This document shows, piece by piece, positions 16,597 through 24,671 of a stretch of 64,000 nt of DNA; position 1 is the first letter of the stretch, and each line of letters starts with the position of its first letter. The position numbers and the translations under genes are program-made. The notes under the pieces are model-generated. The model was not told where the DNA came from. It was given only the letters and a program-made list of their open reading frames with translations, and did not search any database. This DNA is from Beijerinckia sp. 28-YEA-48 (GTDB lineage Bacteria; Pseudomonadota; Alphaproteobacteria; Rhizobiales; Beijerinckiaceae), in assembly GCF_900104955.1 (NCBI RefSeq), contig NZ_FNSI01000001.1:2514001-2578000 (forward strand), in the 5' to 3' direction.

Positions 16597-17103
16597 GTGA
16601 TCACCGCCAAAATCATGATGCTCGGAGACATTGGCGTCGGCAAATCGTCGGTGGCGCGACGGATGGTCTTTGGCCGTTTCGAAGCGGATTATAAGACGAC
16701 CATCGGCGTCGACATCATGACCTGCGAATTCGTGTTGCCGCCGGACTGCGACAACTGCCCGGTCAAACTGATCATCTGGGATACGGATGGCGAATTCGGC
16801 CAGCGCATTTTCGACACCGCCTATATTGGCGGCGCTTCGGGCGCCATCGTCGTCAGCGACGCGACACGGCCAACCACCATCGCCAAAATGAGCGGCCTTG
16901 TCGCCTCTTGCCTCGAACGCCTGCCTGGCCGTCCCATCCGCGCCATCCTCAACAAGATCGACCTCTCGCCTCTGATTGACGACACGATCGTGCCTGGGCT
17001 TGCTGACGGATCGGTGACGGCAACCAGCGCCAAGACCGGCGACGGTGTGATGGAATTGTTCCAGAGCCTCGGCACCGACCTGTGGCGGCGCGCCCAGCGT
17101 TAA
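16597..17103 (+). CDS. Ras/Rab-like small GTPase
   Basis: 168-residue GTPase, one domain. P-loop GDIGVGKSS at 10-18, switch I Thr in YKTTIG, G3 WDTDGEFG, G4 NKID and G5 TSAKTG are all present, the layout of eukaryote-like Ras superfamily members found in bacteria. Two oddities are visible: the catalytic Gln of DxxGQ is Glu, predicting slow intrinsic hydrolysis, and the interswitch region holds a three-Cys cluster (C-x7-C-x2-C) next to the switch. There is no lipidation motif. Start is GTG with weak ribosome binding site, 7 bases after the OmpA-domain gene, so translation is probably coupled. It may act as the switch controlling the membrane protein. Confidence 0.88.
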   Translation: MITAKIMMLGDIGVGKSSVARRMVFGRFEADYKTTIGVDIMTCEFVLPPDCDNCPVKLIIWDTDGEFGQRIFDTAYIGGASGAIVVSDATRPTTIAKMSGLVASCLERLPGRPIRAILNKIDLSPLIDDTIVPGLADGSVTATSAKTGDGVMELFQSLGTDLWRRAQR

Positions 17104-17128
17104 TTTTGCTCGAAAATGCTGGGGCCGC

Positions 17129-18352
17129 TCATCGCACGGCGAAGCCGGCTTTCGCCGCATAACCTCTGACGATGGCTTCCCTGTCCTTGTAGCTCAAGAC
17201 CGCGTCGATTTCGGTGAAGCCATTGGGCGCGAGCTCTTCCACCACATCGATCACGCCCTCGGGGCCGCCGCGACGGTTGGAGGCGACGATATCGGCGGTC
17301 GTTTGCAGGCGCTGATGCTCATAGCTGAACAGCGCCTGCCGTGGATGCTCACATTGCACCAGGGCATCGGCGAGCGCGCGCGCGTCGAGAACCGCCTGCG
17401 ACGCACCGTTGGAGCCAACCGGATACATCGGATGCGCCGCATCGCCGAGCAGGGTGACGCGGCCGTTCGACCAAGTGGAGAGCGGATCGCGATCGCAGCA
17501 CGGATACTCCCAAAACTCCGGCGTCGCATTGACCAGCGCGGCGAAATCAACCTGCGGAATGGCGAAACCTGCCACATAGGGCTGAAGCTCGTCGCGCAGG
17601 CCAGCGCGCGACCAATCTTCACGCCGAGGCGGAGGTTTTGAACCGTCACCGATCCGCGCCATGATCGCCCAATTGGTGAGGCGCTGCCCAGGACCGCCTG
17701 CCGCGATCGGATAGATCACCGCCTTAGCGTTCAAGCCACCAGCGATGATCATCGAGCGGCCGGTCAAGAAGGCCGGCCAGTCGCGCGCGCCACGCCAGAG
17801 CATCAGACCGTTCCAACGCGGCGGACCTTCATCGGGAAATAAGGTTTGGCGCACTTTCGAGTGAATGCCGTCGGCGCCGATCAGGACATCGCCGCGCGTG
17901 CTCGCCACATGCACGCCGGATCGGTTGAAGAAATAGGCGGTGACGCCGCCTTCATCCTGGGTGTAGGCGCCAAGCCGGCAGCCGTTATGGACCGCCCCCA
18001 CGCCCAGTCGCTCGATCACCGCATCATGGATGACGCCTTGCAAGCGACCACGATGGATTGAAAACTGTGGCACGTCATGGCCAGCGCTGAGGCCGCGCTG
18101 CTCATGCCAGACCTGCTGGCCGTGACAGGTGAGATAAAACAACTCCTCGGTGCGGATGGCGACAGCATCAAGCCGATCGAGCAGGCCAAGACCAGCCAGC
18201 TCTCGAATGGCATGAGGCAAGGTGTTGATGCCCACACCCAGTTCCTGGATTTTTTCGGATTGCTCGTAGAGTTCACAAGCGATGCCGCGCGCATGCAGCA
18301 TCAGCGCCGTGGTCAGGCCACCAATCCCACCGCCAACGATGATCGCCTTCAT
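17129..18352 (-). CDS. FAD-dependent aromatic monooxygenase
   Basis: Class A flavoprotein hydroxylase of the salicylate/3-hydroxybenzoate hydroxylase group. GGGIGGLTTALMLHARG at residues 7-23 binds the FAD ADP moiety; VLIGADGIHSKVRQ is the DG motif; VTLLGDAAHPMYPVGSNGA is the GD motif binding the FAD ribose and pyrophosphate. Start at 18352 is preferred over 18388 because it puts the Rossmann motif at the normal distance and has GGGAGAGAG upstream. Length 407. It is divergent from a cupin gene, with a 144-base gap. Substrate unknown. Confidence 0.87.
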   Translation of the reverse strand: MKAIIVGGGIGGLTTALMLHARGIACELYEQSEKIQELGVGINTLPHAIRELAGLGLLDRLDAVAIRTEELFYLTCHGQQVWHEQRGLSAGHDVPQFSIHRGRLQGVIHDAVIERLGVGAVHNGCRLGAYTQDEGGVTAYFFNRSGVHVASTRGDVLIGADGIHSKVRQTLFPDEGPPRWNGLMLWRGARDWPAFLTGRSMIIAGGLNAKAVIYPIAAGGPGQRLTNWAIMARIGDGSKPPPRREDWSRAGLRDELQPYVAGFAIPQVDFAALVNATPEFWEYPCCDRDPLSTWSNGRVTLLGDAAHPMYPVGSNGASQAVLDARALADALVQCEHPRQALFSYEHQRLQTTADIVASNRRGGPEGVIDVVEELAPNGFTEIDAVLSYKDREAIVRGYAAKAGFAVR

Positions 18353-18424
18353 CGGCTCTCTCCCGCTCGCTTCCGCCGGTAGCATCACTCCTGATCATGA
18401 GAAGCGCAACCATCATGTCGTCGG

Positions 18425-18447
18425 TTGACAAACCCTGGCGGCTGATA
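18425..18447 (+). promoter_or_regulatory. Possible promoter of the cupin gene
   Basis: A perfect TTGACA at 18425-18430 lies 66 bases upstream of the cupin start. The best -10 (TATGGC) is at a 15-base spacing, which is short, so the assignment is weak. Confidence 0.3.
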
Positions 18448-18496
18448 TGGCCTTACCAGCGGGACCTTAGTTTGTCCGCCGACAGGAGATCAGGCC

Positions 18497-18952
18497 ATGA
18501 CGTTTCCGCTCGAAACCGCCGACATCACCCGCGCCAATGAAGGCCTGCAAAATATCCATTGGAATATCCTGGGCCAGACCTATGTGCCGAAATCCTATAC
18601 GCAGGATTCCTTCTCCTGGCATGCGACCTTCCCGGATGGCACGTTCGTGCCACCCCATGTCCATCCCGACCAGGACGAATATCTCTACATTCTTGAAGGC
18701 CGGCTCGATTTCATGCTCGACGGTCGCGATGATTTCGCCACGCCGGGCGACACCGTGCGCCTGCCCAGAGGCAAGCCGCACGGCATTTTCAACAAATCCG
18801 GGCAGACCGTGAAAACCCTGTTTTGGGTTTCGCCATCACAGCGGCTCTATGACCTGTTCTGGGCCATTCACAACCTGCGCGAACAAAAGCCCGACGAGGT
18901 CGTCGCTCTCGCGGCCGAATACAACATCCATTTCCTGCCGCCGCCAGGCTGA
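18497..18952 (+). CDS. Cupin-domain protein
   Basis: Single-domain cupin of 151 residues. Metal-binding motif 1 is clear in PPHVHPDQDEYLYILEG (two His and one Glu) and motif 2 in GDTVRLPRGKPHGIFNKSG, with its His. Such proteins can be metal-dependent dioxygenases or isomerases, or sugar or small-molecule sensors. The ATG is preceded by CAGGAGATC, a strong ribosome binding site. It is divergent from the flavin monooxygenase and may act on the same compound; that is inference from placement only. Confidence 0.82.
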   Translation: MTFPLETADITRANEGLQNIHWNILGQTYVPKSYTQDSFSWHATFPDGTFVPPHVHPDQDEYLYILEGRLDFMLDGRDDFATPGDTVRLPRGKPHGIFNKSGQTVKTLFWVSPSQRLYDLFWAIHNLREQKPDEVVALAAEYNIHFLPPPG

Positions 18953-18970
18953 GACGTTAGCCAGAGTTGA

Positions 18971-19639
18971 TCAACGCACGGGCCGGCGCAGCGAGCGGGC
19001 AACAAGTTCGGTGCGGCTGCGGGCATCGTGTTTGGAGAGGATACGGCTGACGTAATTCTTAATCGTACCTTCCGCCAGCGCCAACTCATCGGCGATTTCG
19101 CGATTGCTCTTTCCCGCGACCAGCAGAGAGAGAATACCGGCCTCGCGTTCGGTCAGATCATTGCCGCCGGTGGCCACCGGCTGCTCTGGATCAGGCGTAC
19201 CCATGTTTTTAAAAGCGGCGAGAAGCTTATGCGCGATGCGTGGCGACAGCGCCGATGCGCCGCTCGCGGCAATCCGGATCGCCTCAATAATCTCCGCCTC
19301 GCGGGAATCCTTCAGCAGATAGCCAATAGCACCTGCGTTGATCGCATTGAAGATCTGCTCGTCGTCCTCGAAAGTCGTCAGCACAATCACATGCGTGCTG
19401 GGAAGATCGGCGACGATCCGGCGGGTCGCCGCGATGCCATCGAGGCGCGGCATCTGCAGATCCATCAAAATGACATCGGGCCGGTGAGCGCGGGCCATCT
19501 GGATGGCCTCTTCGCCATCAGCGGCTTCCGCGGCAATCTCGATATCGGCTTCCAGCGACAAAAGCTTGGCGAAGGTTCGTCGCAGCAAAGTCTGGTCTTC
19601 AGCCAGCATGACGCGAATGCGCGAAGGTTGAGCGTCCAT
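18971..19639 (-). CDS. NarL/FixJ-type response regulator
   Basis: Two-domain transcription regulator of 222 residues. The receiver has the acidic pair in VMLAEDQTLLRR, the phospho-acceptor Asp in DVILMDLQMPRLDG and the Lys in YLLKDSREAE. The C-terminal LuxR-type helix-turn-helix reads LTEREAGILSLLVAGKSNRE, followed by EGTIKNYVSRIL. It starts one base after the stop of the sensor kinase gene, so the pair is one operon. The regulated genes are unknown. The nearby sRNA locus and Bug gene are candidates by position alone. Confidence 0.93.
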   Translation of the reverse strand: MDAQPSRIRVMLAEDQTLLRRTFAKLLSLEADIEIAAEAADGEEAIQMARAHRPDVILMDLQMPRLDGIAATRRIVADLPSTHVIVLTTFEDDEQIFNAINAGAIGYLLKDSREAEIIEAIRIAASGASALSPRIAHKLLAAFKNMGTPDPEQPVATGGNDLTEREAGILSLLVAGKSNREIADELALAEGTIKNYVSRILSKHDARSRTELVARSLRRPVR

Positions 19640-19640
19640 A

Positions 19641-21113
19641 TCAGCGTTCCATATTGCTATCGACCGGAAAGGACAGGGTGAGGCGAACGCCCTGCCCTGG
19701 TCTGCTCCAAATCTCGAAATCCCCGCCGCGCAATGCGACCTGTTCCTTCATGCCAATGATACCGAAGTGCCGCTCCGGCACCAATGCCGGATCGAACCCC
19801 ACGCCATCATCGACGATCTCCATCTGGATCCGTTCAGCGTCCTCCGATCCGCCGTTGGCTTGCCGAACAACAATCCGCACCGTCTTGGCCCCAGCATGGA
19901 TTTCGACATTGCGCGTCGCTTCCTCGGAAATCCGGAAAATAGCTTCAGCGGAAGGCCCCGTCAGACGCGCGCTGTCCGGGTCGATCGCCAGGCTCACGTC
20001 GAGGCCGGCGCGCTGCGCCACCCTTTCGCCCAGACGCTTGAGGGCGCCACCCAGACCTTCTTCATCGACAAGTTGCAGCCTGACCTGCGAGAGCGCCTTG
20101 CGCGCCTCGTTCAATCCCGTCTCGACACCGGCCTCGGCGATGGCCAATTCCTCCGGCAAGTCGTTTGGCTTTGTCGCGACGAGCCGGCGGGCAAGGCGGA
20201 GCTGGGTCAGCACCGTCACCATCGATTGCACCAGCGTGTCATGCAGGTCGCGGGCAATGCGCAGCCGCTCCCGCACGATCGCCGCCGATCGCGCCTCCTC
20301 ATGCGCCTGCTGTACATGGGCGCGGAGCTGACGCAGCAACGTCACATCGCGGCCAATCGCCTGGAATTCGCCTGGCCCCCCTTCTCCCGGCAGCCAGCTG
20401 ACGCTCCACCATATCCAGACCGAGGCAGCGGCGGTCGAATGCGCTTCGGCTTCGAATGACACCGGCTCGGCGCGCGGGCGTTGCGCATCGCGCAGCCGCG
20501 CCCATCCCGCCTCCTCCGCTTCGCCCAGCAGCAGATCGATGCGCTGGCTCAGAAGGGCGTCTTCACCGCGTCCCAAAAAATCGTGCAGCCTTTGATTGGC
20601 GAAAGTCACTGCAAGGTCTTCATCAAGGCGGACGACAAAGTCGGAGCTTGTTTCAACGATGTCGCGATAGCGCGCCTCGCCCCGCCGCGCCGCCTGGCGT
20701 TCGGCCGCCATCTGCTCTTCAGCGATCTGCTTGCTGCGCCGCTCACCTTCGAGCACCTGCTGGATCTGACCAGCACCACGATCGGGAAATGTCAGCGCCG
20801 TGTAAGAGCCGGCGCCGGCGTCCCACAGGATCGAAATGACAACGGGATTTTCCGTACTCACTTCGTCGAGATGCAACGTCGGTAGAGACAGAACAGCACC
20901 ACTACGCTGCATGTCGAGCATCTCGTCCTTGAGACCGAAGAGCGGCATGCTCTGCAGGCAAGAACCATCCGCTGGAAGCCACGCGCTGAGATGACCGTGG
21001 CGCGCGATGACATCGAGATCAGCCGATATCGTCGCCAAGCCAATCAGGTCTTTGCGTACCAAATGATCCATGGCGAGTGCTGTTTCAACTTCTGCAGTCT
21101 TGGCTTCGTTCAT
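19641..21113 (-). CDS. Soluble sensor histidine kinase (PAS, HisKA_3 type)
   Basis: NarX/DegS-class kinase, 490 residues, with no membrane segment, so it senses a cytoplasmic cue. An N-terminal domain of about 130 residues of unclear fold is followed by a PAS domain (YRDIVETSSDFVVRLDEDLA, about residues 150-265), the dimerisation H-box RIARDLHDTLVQSM with phospho-His, and a HATPase domain (EIVDDGVGFDP, GIIGMKEQVALRGG). I prefer ATG at 21113 with AGGTGA eight bases upstream over GTG at 21125. It is paired with the downstream NarL-type regulator. The ligand is unknown. Upstream lies the orphan-terminator locus. Confidence 0.9.
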   Translation of the reverse strand: MNEAKTAEVETALAMDHLVRKDLIGLATISADLDVIARHGHLSAWLPADGSCLQSMPLFGLKDEMLDMQRSGAVLSLPTLHLDEVSTENPVVISILWDAGAGSYTALTFPDRGAGQIQQVLEGERRSKQIAEEQMAAERQAARRGEARYRDIVETSSDFVVRLDEDLAVTFANQRLHDFLGRGEDALLSQRIDLLLGEAEEAGWARLRDAQRPRAEPVSFEAEAHSTAAASVWIWWSVSWLPGEGGPGEFQAIGRDVTLLRQLRAHVQQAHEEARSAAIVRERLRIARDLHDTLVQSMVTVLTQLRLARRLVATKPNDLPEELAIAEAGVETGLNEARKALSQVRLQLVDEEGLGGALKRLGERVAQRAGLDVSLAIDPDSARLTGPSAEAIFRISEEATRNVEIHAGAKTVRIVVRQANGGSEDAERIQMEIVDDGVGFDPALVPERHFGIIGMKEQVALRGGDFEIWSRPGQGVRLTLSFPVDSNMER

Positions 21114-21160
21114 GCCCCCATTCACCTACCAAAGATGCGATAAAGAACAACTGCAAAACC

Positions 21161-21189
21161 TTGCATTTGCAAAAGCTTGCACCCTACAT
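21161..21189 (+). promoter_or_regulatory. Candidate promoter of a small RNA
   Basis: TTGCAT (21161-21166), a 17-base spacer, CTACAT (21184-21189). This matches the alphaproteobacterial pattern well and points toward the orphan terminator at 21303-21332 with no gene between. Confidence 0.45.
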
Positions 21190-21195
21190 GACTTT

Positions 21196-21332
21196 AGTCA
21201 CAGACCGATGTGACTTTTCGCACACTACGAGTATCGCTTCTCCCTGTATTTCAATCATATTTACGAGCACCAACTCTGTACTGGAGCGATATTATCGACC
21301 AATGCCCCGGCGACTAGCCGGGGCATTTTTTT
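21196..21332 (+). ncRNA. Candidate intergenic small RNA
   Basis: A promoter-like pair (21161-21189) and a strong rho-independent terminator (21303-21332) bracket about 135 bases in the 296-base gap between the leftward kinase gene and the rightward Bug gene. The terminator faces +, yet no + protein gene ends before it. The predicted 5' end carries a hairpin, GTCACA (21197-21202) with TGTGAC (21209-21214). The internal part is AT-rich and single-stranded-looking. An 85-codon frame crosses the region but reads through the terminator stem and has no coding character. The alternative is a short leader of the Bug gene with an attenuator. Confidence 0.42.
21303..21332 (+). terminator. Rho-independent terminator with no upstream gene
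   Basis: Stem TGCCCCGGC (21303-21311), loop GACTA, GCCGGGGCA (21317-21325), then seven T at 21326-21332. It is the most classical terminator in the window and faces +, with no + strand coding sequence before it. Confidence 0.85.
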
Positions 21333-21409
21333 GACCCTCGCGCCCTTCCAAAGAGATCATCGCCGTGCGACCTTTGATATCGGGAGATCGGTATCCAGGG
21401 AGGGAAACC

Positions 21410-22372
21410 ATGGCTCGTACGCTGACACTCAGCATCGGCATATTTATCTGCGCATTCGCTGCGGCACCTGCTGTAGCGCAGGGAAGCGGCGCTTACCCCA
21501 ATCAACCAGTGCGCATCGTCGTACCGTTCAGCGCCGGCAGCAATACAGACCTTCTGGCTCGCGCATTCGGCGCGCAATTGGAAGGCATGTGGAAGCAAGC
21601 CGTCGTCGTCGAAAATCGCCCGGGCCTACCCGGCACAGCCAGCGTCGCCAAAGCCACACCCGATGGCTACACGATCATGCTGACATCGAACGGGCATTCG
21701 ATCATCGGTAGTCTCAATCAGTCGCTCAACTTCGATCCGATCAAGGATTTCGCCGGCATCACGCAAGTGGCTTCCCAGCCGGTCGTGATGCTCGCGCCGA
21801 TTGAAGGCCCTGCGACGGTCAAGGATCTGGTGGACCAAGCGAAGGCGAAACCGGGCCAGCTCAACTACGCCTCCGCCGGTGTCGGCAGCGCCGGCAATAT
21901 CGCCTCGGAACTGTTCAAACAGGTGGCCGGCGTCAATCTGGTGCATGTTCCCTATCGCGGCACGCCCGAAGCCAATATCAGCATCATGCGCGGCGATACG
22001 GCTATCTTCATGAGCTTCTACAATGCATCCGGCGATCTGGTGCAATCAGGCAAGATGCGGGCGCTGGCAGTCACCAGTCCCAACCGCATGCCCGTCATGC
22101 CTGACGTGCCGACGATGAAGGAGGCGGGCTATGCGGATGTCGACTTTGATGGCTGGTTCGGCGTGATGGCGCCGGTGCAGACGCCCAAGGCGATCATCGC
22201 CAAACTGAATAAGGATCTCGCGACAGTGATCGCCGATCCGGAGCAGAAGAAGCGCTTCACAACACTGGGCGTTGACCTTGTCGGCAGCACGCCGGAAGCC
22301 CTCGACAAACTGCTGGCGAGCGACGCCGCCCGCTACGGGAAATTCTTCACCCCGGCGCCGGCAGCCAAATAA
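21410..22372 (+). CDS. Bug/TctC-family periplasmic substrate-binding protein
   Basis: Secreted binding protein of 320 residues for an unknown, probably carboxylic, solute. The signal peptide ends APAVAQ near residue 24; YPNQPVRIVVPFSAGSNTD is the typical mature start, with VENRPGLPGTASVAKATPDG and VPYRGTPEANISIMRG as later family motifs. ATG at 21410 is chosen because GGGAGGG lies just upstream; the frame to 21365 would spoil the signal. No TctA/TctB genes are adjacent. It converges with the GGDEF-EAL gene after an 8-base gap. Confidence 0.9.
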   Translation: MARTLTLSIGIFICAFAAAPAVAQGSGAYPNQPVRIVVPFSAGSNTDLLARAFGAQLEGMWKQAVVVENRPGLPGTASVAKATPDGYTIMLTSNGHSIIGSLNQSLNFDPIKDFAGITQVASQPVVMLAPIEGPATVKDLVDQAKAKPGQLNYASAGVGSAGNIASELFKQVAGVNLVHVPYRGTPEANISIMRGDTAIFMSFYNASGDLVQSGKMRALAVTSPNRMPVMPDVPTMKEAGYADVDFDGWFGVMAPVQTPKAIIAKLNKDLATVIADPEQKKRFTTLGVDLVGSTPEALDKLLASDAARYGKFFTPAPAAK

Positions 22373-22380
22373 GCTGCCGC

Positions 22381-24228
22381 TCACGCCACCGCGCGGGTAT
22401 CGCGGGCAAGCTCACGTAGCACGCCCTGCAGATTCTCCGCGCGGACCGGCGGGCAGAAGAAATAGCCCTGCGCCTCGGTGCAACCGCCGGCGCGAACGCG
22501 GTCCAACTGCTCCTGCGTCTCGATACCTTCCGCGGTGACGACCATACCGAGGCTTGCGGCAATGCTGGTTGCCGCCCTGACGATGGCGATGGCGTCCTGG
22601 TGGCTGGCGACATCGCGAACGAACGACTTGTCGATCTTGATCCGGTCGAACGGAAAGCGGCGCAGATAGTTGAACGACGAATAGCCGATGCCGAAATCGT
22701 CCATCGATATGCGGACGCCGAGCGAATGCAGCTTATGCAACAGAGTCAGCGTCTGCTCTGAATCGGCGAGCAAGGCGGATTCGGTGATTTCCAGATCGAG
22801 CCGGCTCGCCGGCAGGCCGCTCATCGCCAGCGCTTCGCTGACATCGCGCAGAAAGTCGCGACCGGCGAACTGCAACGGAGAGACATTGACCGAAATTTTG
22901 ATGTCGCGCGGCCAGGTGCTGGCCGCCAGACAGGCGTGGCGTAAAACCATGGCGCCGATCTCGCCGATGGCGCCAATCTCCTCGGCCACCGGAATAAAGT
23001 CGAGCGGCGAGATCAGGCCGAGGGACGGATGATGGATGCGCAGCAAAGCCTCGCACCCGGCCACGCCGCCCTGGCGAATGTTCATGAACGGCTGATAATG
23101 AACCTCGAACAAATCCGCGGCGATCGCTTCGCGGATGGCCACTTCCATGCGCCGGTGCTTATCGGCGCTTGTCGCCATTTGCGTCTCGAAGATGCGGAGC
23201 GTGCCGCGCCCTTCGGCCTTGGCATGGCCGAGCGCCAGTTCAGCCATCTTGAAGAGTTCGTCAGCCTCGGTTGTTTCGGCAGGCGCATGGGCAATACCGC
23301 AAGAGGCGGTCATGCGGAGCACCGTGTCCTCAAGTTCCAGCGGCGCCGCGATGCGCTCGCTCAGGATTTTAGCGAGCCCCGTGATCGACTGGGGCTGCTC
23401 CGCGCCTATTTGCAGCACGCCAAACACGTCAGGAGCAATGCGGGCGGCGACGCAATTGTCCGGCAGCGTCGCCTTGATGCGTCCTGCCAGCATGCAAAGC
23501 AGCGCATCGCCCGCGAGATGCCCTTGTTCCTCGTTGATCGTCTTGAAGCCGTTCAGATCCATGAACAAGACGGCGACTTCCGACCAGCCCGCCTCCCGGT
23601 CGCTCACAAGGGACTCGATCTTGTCGCGAAAGGCGCCGCGGTTCAGCAGGCCGGTGAGCATGTCATGGGAGGCGAGGAAGCCGACCCGCAGATTGGCGAA
23701 CCGACGTTCAGTGATGTCGTGGTACGTCACCATCGCACCGCCGCTTTCGGTCGGGCGATGGGTGATGGAGAGCACGCGGCCATCGTCCCGGGTTTCATAG
23801 GCGTAATCGACTTCGCCCGCCACGATACGTTCCCGCGTCCGGCGCAAGATACTCAGCATGTTGATGTCATCACCGAGCCGGCGTTCCAGCTCATGGAAGG
23901 GGATCGCTGGCTCGTGAAAGCCGTGGGGCAGATTGAAGAAGTCGGCGAACTCACGATTGGACATGACCAGATTGCCGGTGGCGTCAAACAGGCCCAAGGC
24001 CTGCGGCATGTCGTTGAGCGCCGACTCAAGCTCATCCACGAAGGAGGGTTCGCGGCGCGTGACATTGGCTTGGCTGATCCACCAAAGCGCCATCATGAGG
24101 GCGCAGCCAGCCAGGATGAGTGCGATAGCCGTCGTCGAAAGCTGGCGATCGGTAACAGTCAGATAAAGCGCGACGAGCACGTAAAGGCCGATGACCGTCA
24201 GGAAGATGCCCTTGGCAACTCTTGTCAC
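22381..24228 (-). CDS. Membrane-anchored PAS-GGDEF-EAL protein, likely c-di-GMP phosphodiesterase
   Basis: About 615 residues. Two N-terminal membrane helices (GIFLTVIGLYVLVALYLT; TAIALILAGCALMMALWWI) precede a PAS domain, a GGDEF domain and an EAL domain. The GGDEF active loop reads RIAPDVFGVL, so the GGDEF residues are lost and cyclase activity is unlikely. The EAL domain looks intact: CEALLRIHH, NVSPLQF, DLEITESALL, MDDFGIGYSS, IKIDKSFV and AEGIETQEQ supply the metal and catalytic residues. So c-di-GMP hydrolysis is the likely output. Start is GTG at 24228 with GAGGGG upstream; GTG at 24270 is possible. Confidence 0.87.
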   Translation of the reverse strand: MTRVAKGIFLTVIGLYVLVALYLTVTDRQLSTTAIALILAGCALMMALWWISQANVTRREPSFVDELESALNDMPQALGLFDATGNLVMSNREFADFFNLPHGFHEPAIPFHELERRLGDDINMLSILRRTRERIVAGEVDYAYETRDDGRVLSITHRPTESGGAMVTYHDITERRFANLRVGFLASHDMLTGLLNRGAFRDKIESLVSDREAGWSEVAVLFMDLNGFKTINEEQGHLAGDALLCMLAGRIKATLPDNCVAARIAPDVFGVLQIGAEQPQSITGLAKILSERIAAPLELEDTVLRMTASCGIAHAPAETTEADELFKMAELALGHAKAEGRGTLRIFETQMATSADKHRRMEVAIREAIAADLFEVHYQPFMNIRQGGVAGCEALLRIHHPSLGLISPLDFIPVAEEIGAIGEIGAMVLRHACLAASTWPRDIKISVNVSPLQFAGRDFLRDVSEALAMSGLPASRLDLEITESALLADSEQTLTLLHKLHSLGVRISMDDFGIGYSSFNYLRRFPFDRIKIDKSFVRDVASHQDAIAIVRAATSIAASLGMVVTAEGIETQEQLDRVRAGGCTEAQGYFFCPPVRAENLQGVLRELARDTRAVA

Positions 24229-24671
24229 ATGGTTCCCCTCGTCGGAGACAGTCTTTCTGTAGACGCTCACCTGTTCTTGCTTGTTCCCGCCGGCACCGTA
24301 AAAATGCCAGACCGTCTCCCAAGCGGCGACACGGTGCCACCATCATCACACTAAAACTGCAACGATACCCTGTTCAAAGCTAGGTCCGATTCACTACCGG
24401 ACTGTTACCGCACGGAAATTCGCTCTCTTTTGCAAAGACTTGCCCGCCATCTCCCTGTGAGCGCCGGCTGGCACTTCGGCGGGTTGATTACCCCGTCCCA
24501 TCAGGGGCTTATTGCTCAACGGACGGACGGTCTCTGTCAACTGCCTTAAAAGGCGTGCGCGCAGTTTTCTTATACCCCGTTTGGCTGATTGATCTACCAA
24601 GCTTGGTCAGCGGCTGGCGTGCTCATCAGCCTAGCTGATAAAATAGCGGCCAACGACAATAGGGGAACCGC
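24229..24671. other. 443-base intergenic region with dyads
   Basis: No protein gene is supported between the divergent GGDEF-EAL and Ldh2-family genes; the short leftward frame here has no family look. It holds two dyads near the Ldh2 gene: the perfect palindrome ACCAAGCTTGGT at 24596-24607 and ATCAGC-CTA-GCTGAT at 24625-24639. Confidence 0.5.
24596..24639. promoter_or_regulatory. Two operator-like dyads upstream of Ldh2-family gene
   Basis: ACCAAGCTTGGT (24596-24607) is a perfect 12-base palindrome and ATCAGC/GCTGAT (24625-24630/24634-24639) a perfect 6-bp dyad with 3-base spacer, ending 32 bases before the start codon. Both are well placed for a regulator; none can be assigned. Confidence 0.35.

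Noticed and set aside
21197..21214. CRP/FNR-type operator from GTCACA and TGTGAC
   Set aside because: The half sites are in the reverse order of a CRP site (TGTGA-N6-TCACA), so an RNA hairpin is the better reading.
23029..24354. 441-codon plus-strand frame
   Set aside because: Antisense to the GGDEF-EAL gene; composition is typical of a shadow frame.
24394..24600. 68-codon minus-strand frame between divergent genes
   Set aside because: Basic, no ribosome binding site of note and no conserved look; the interval is better explained as regulatory DNA.
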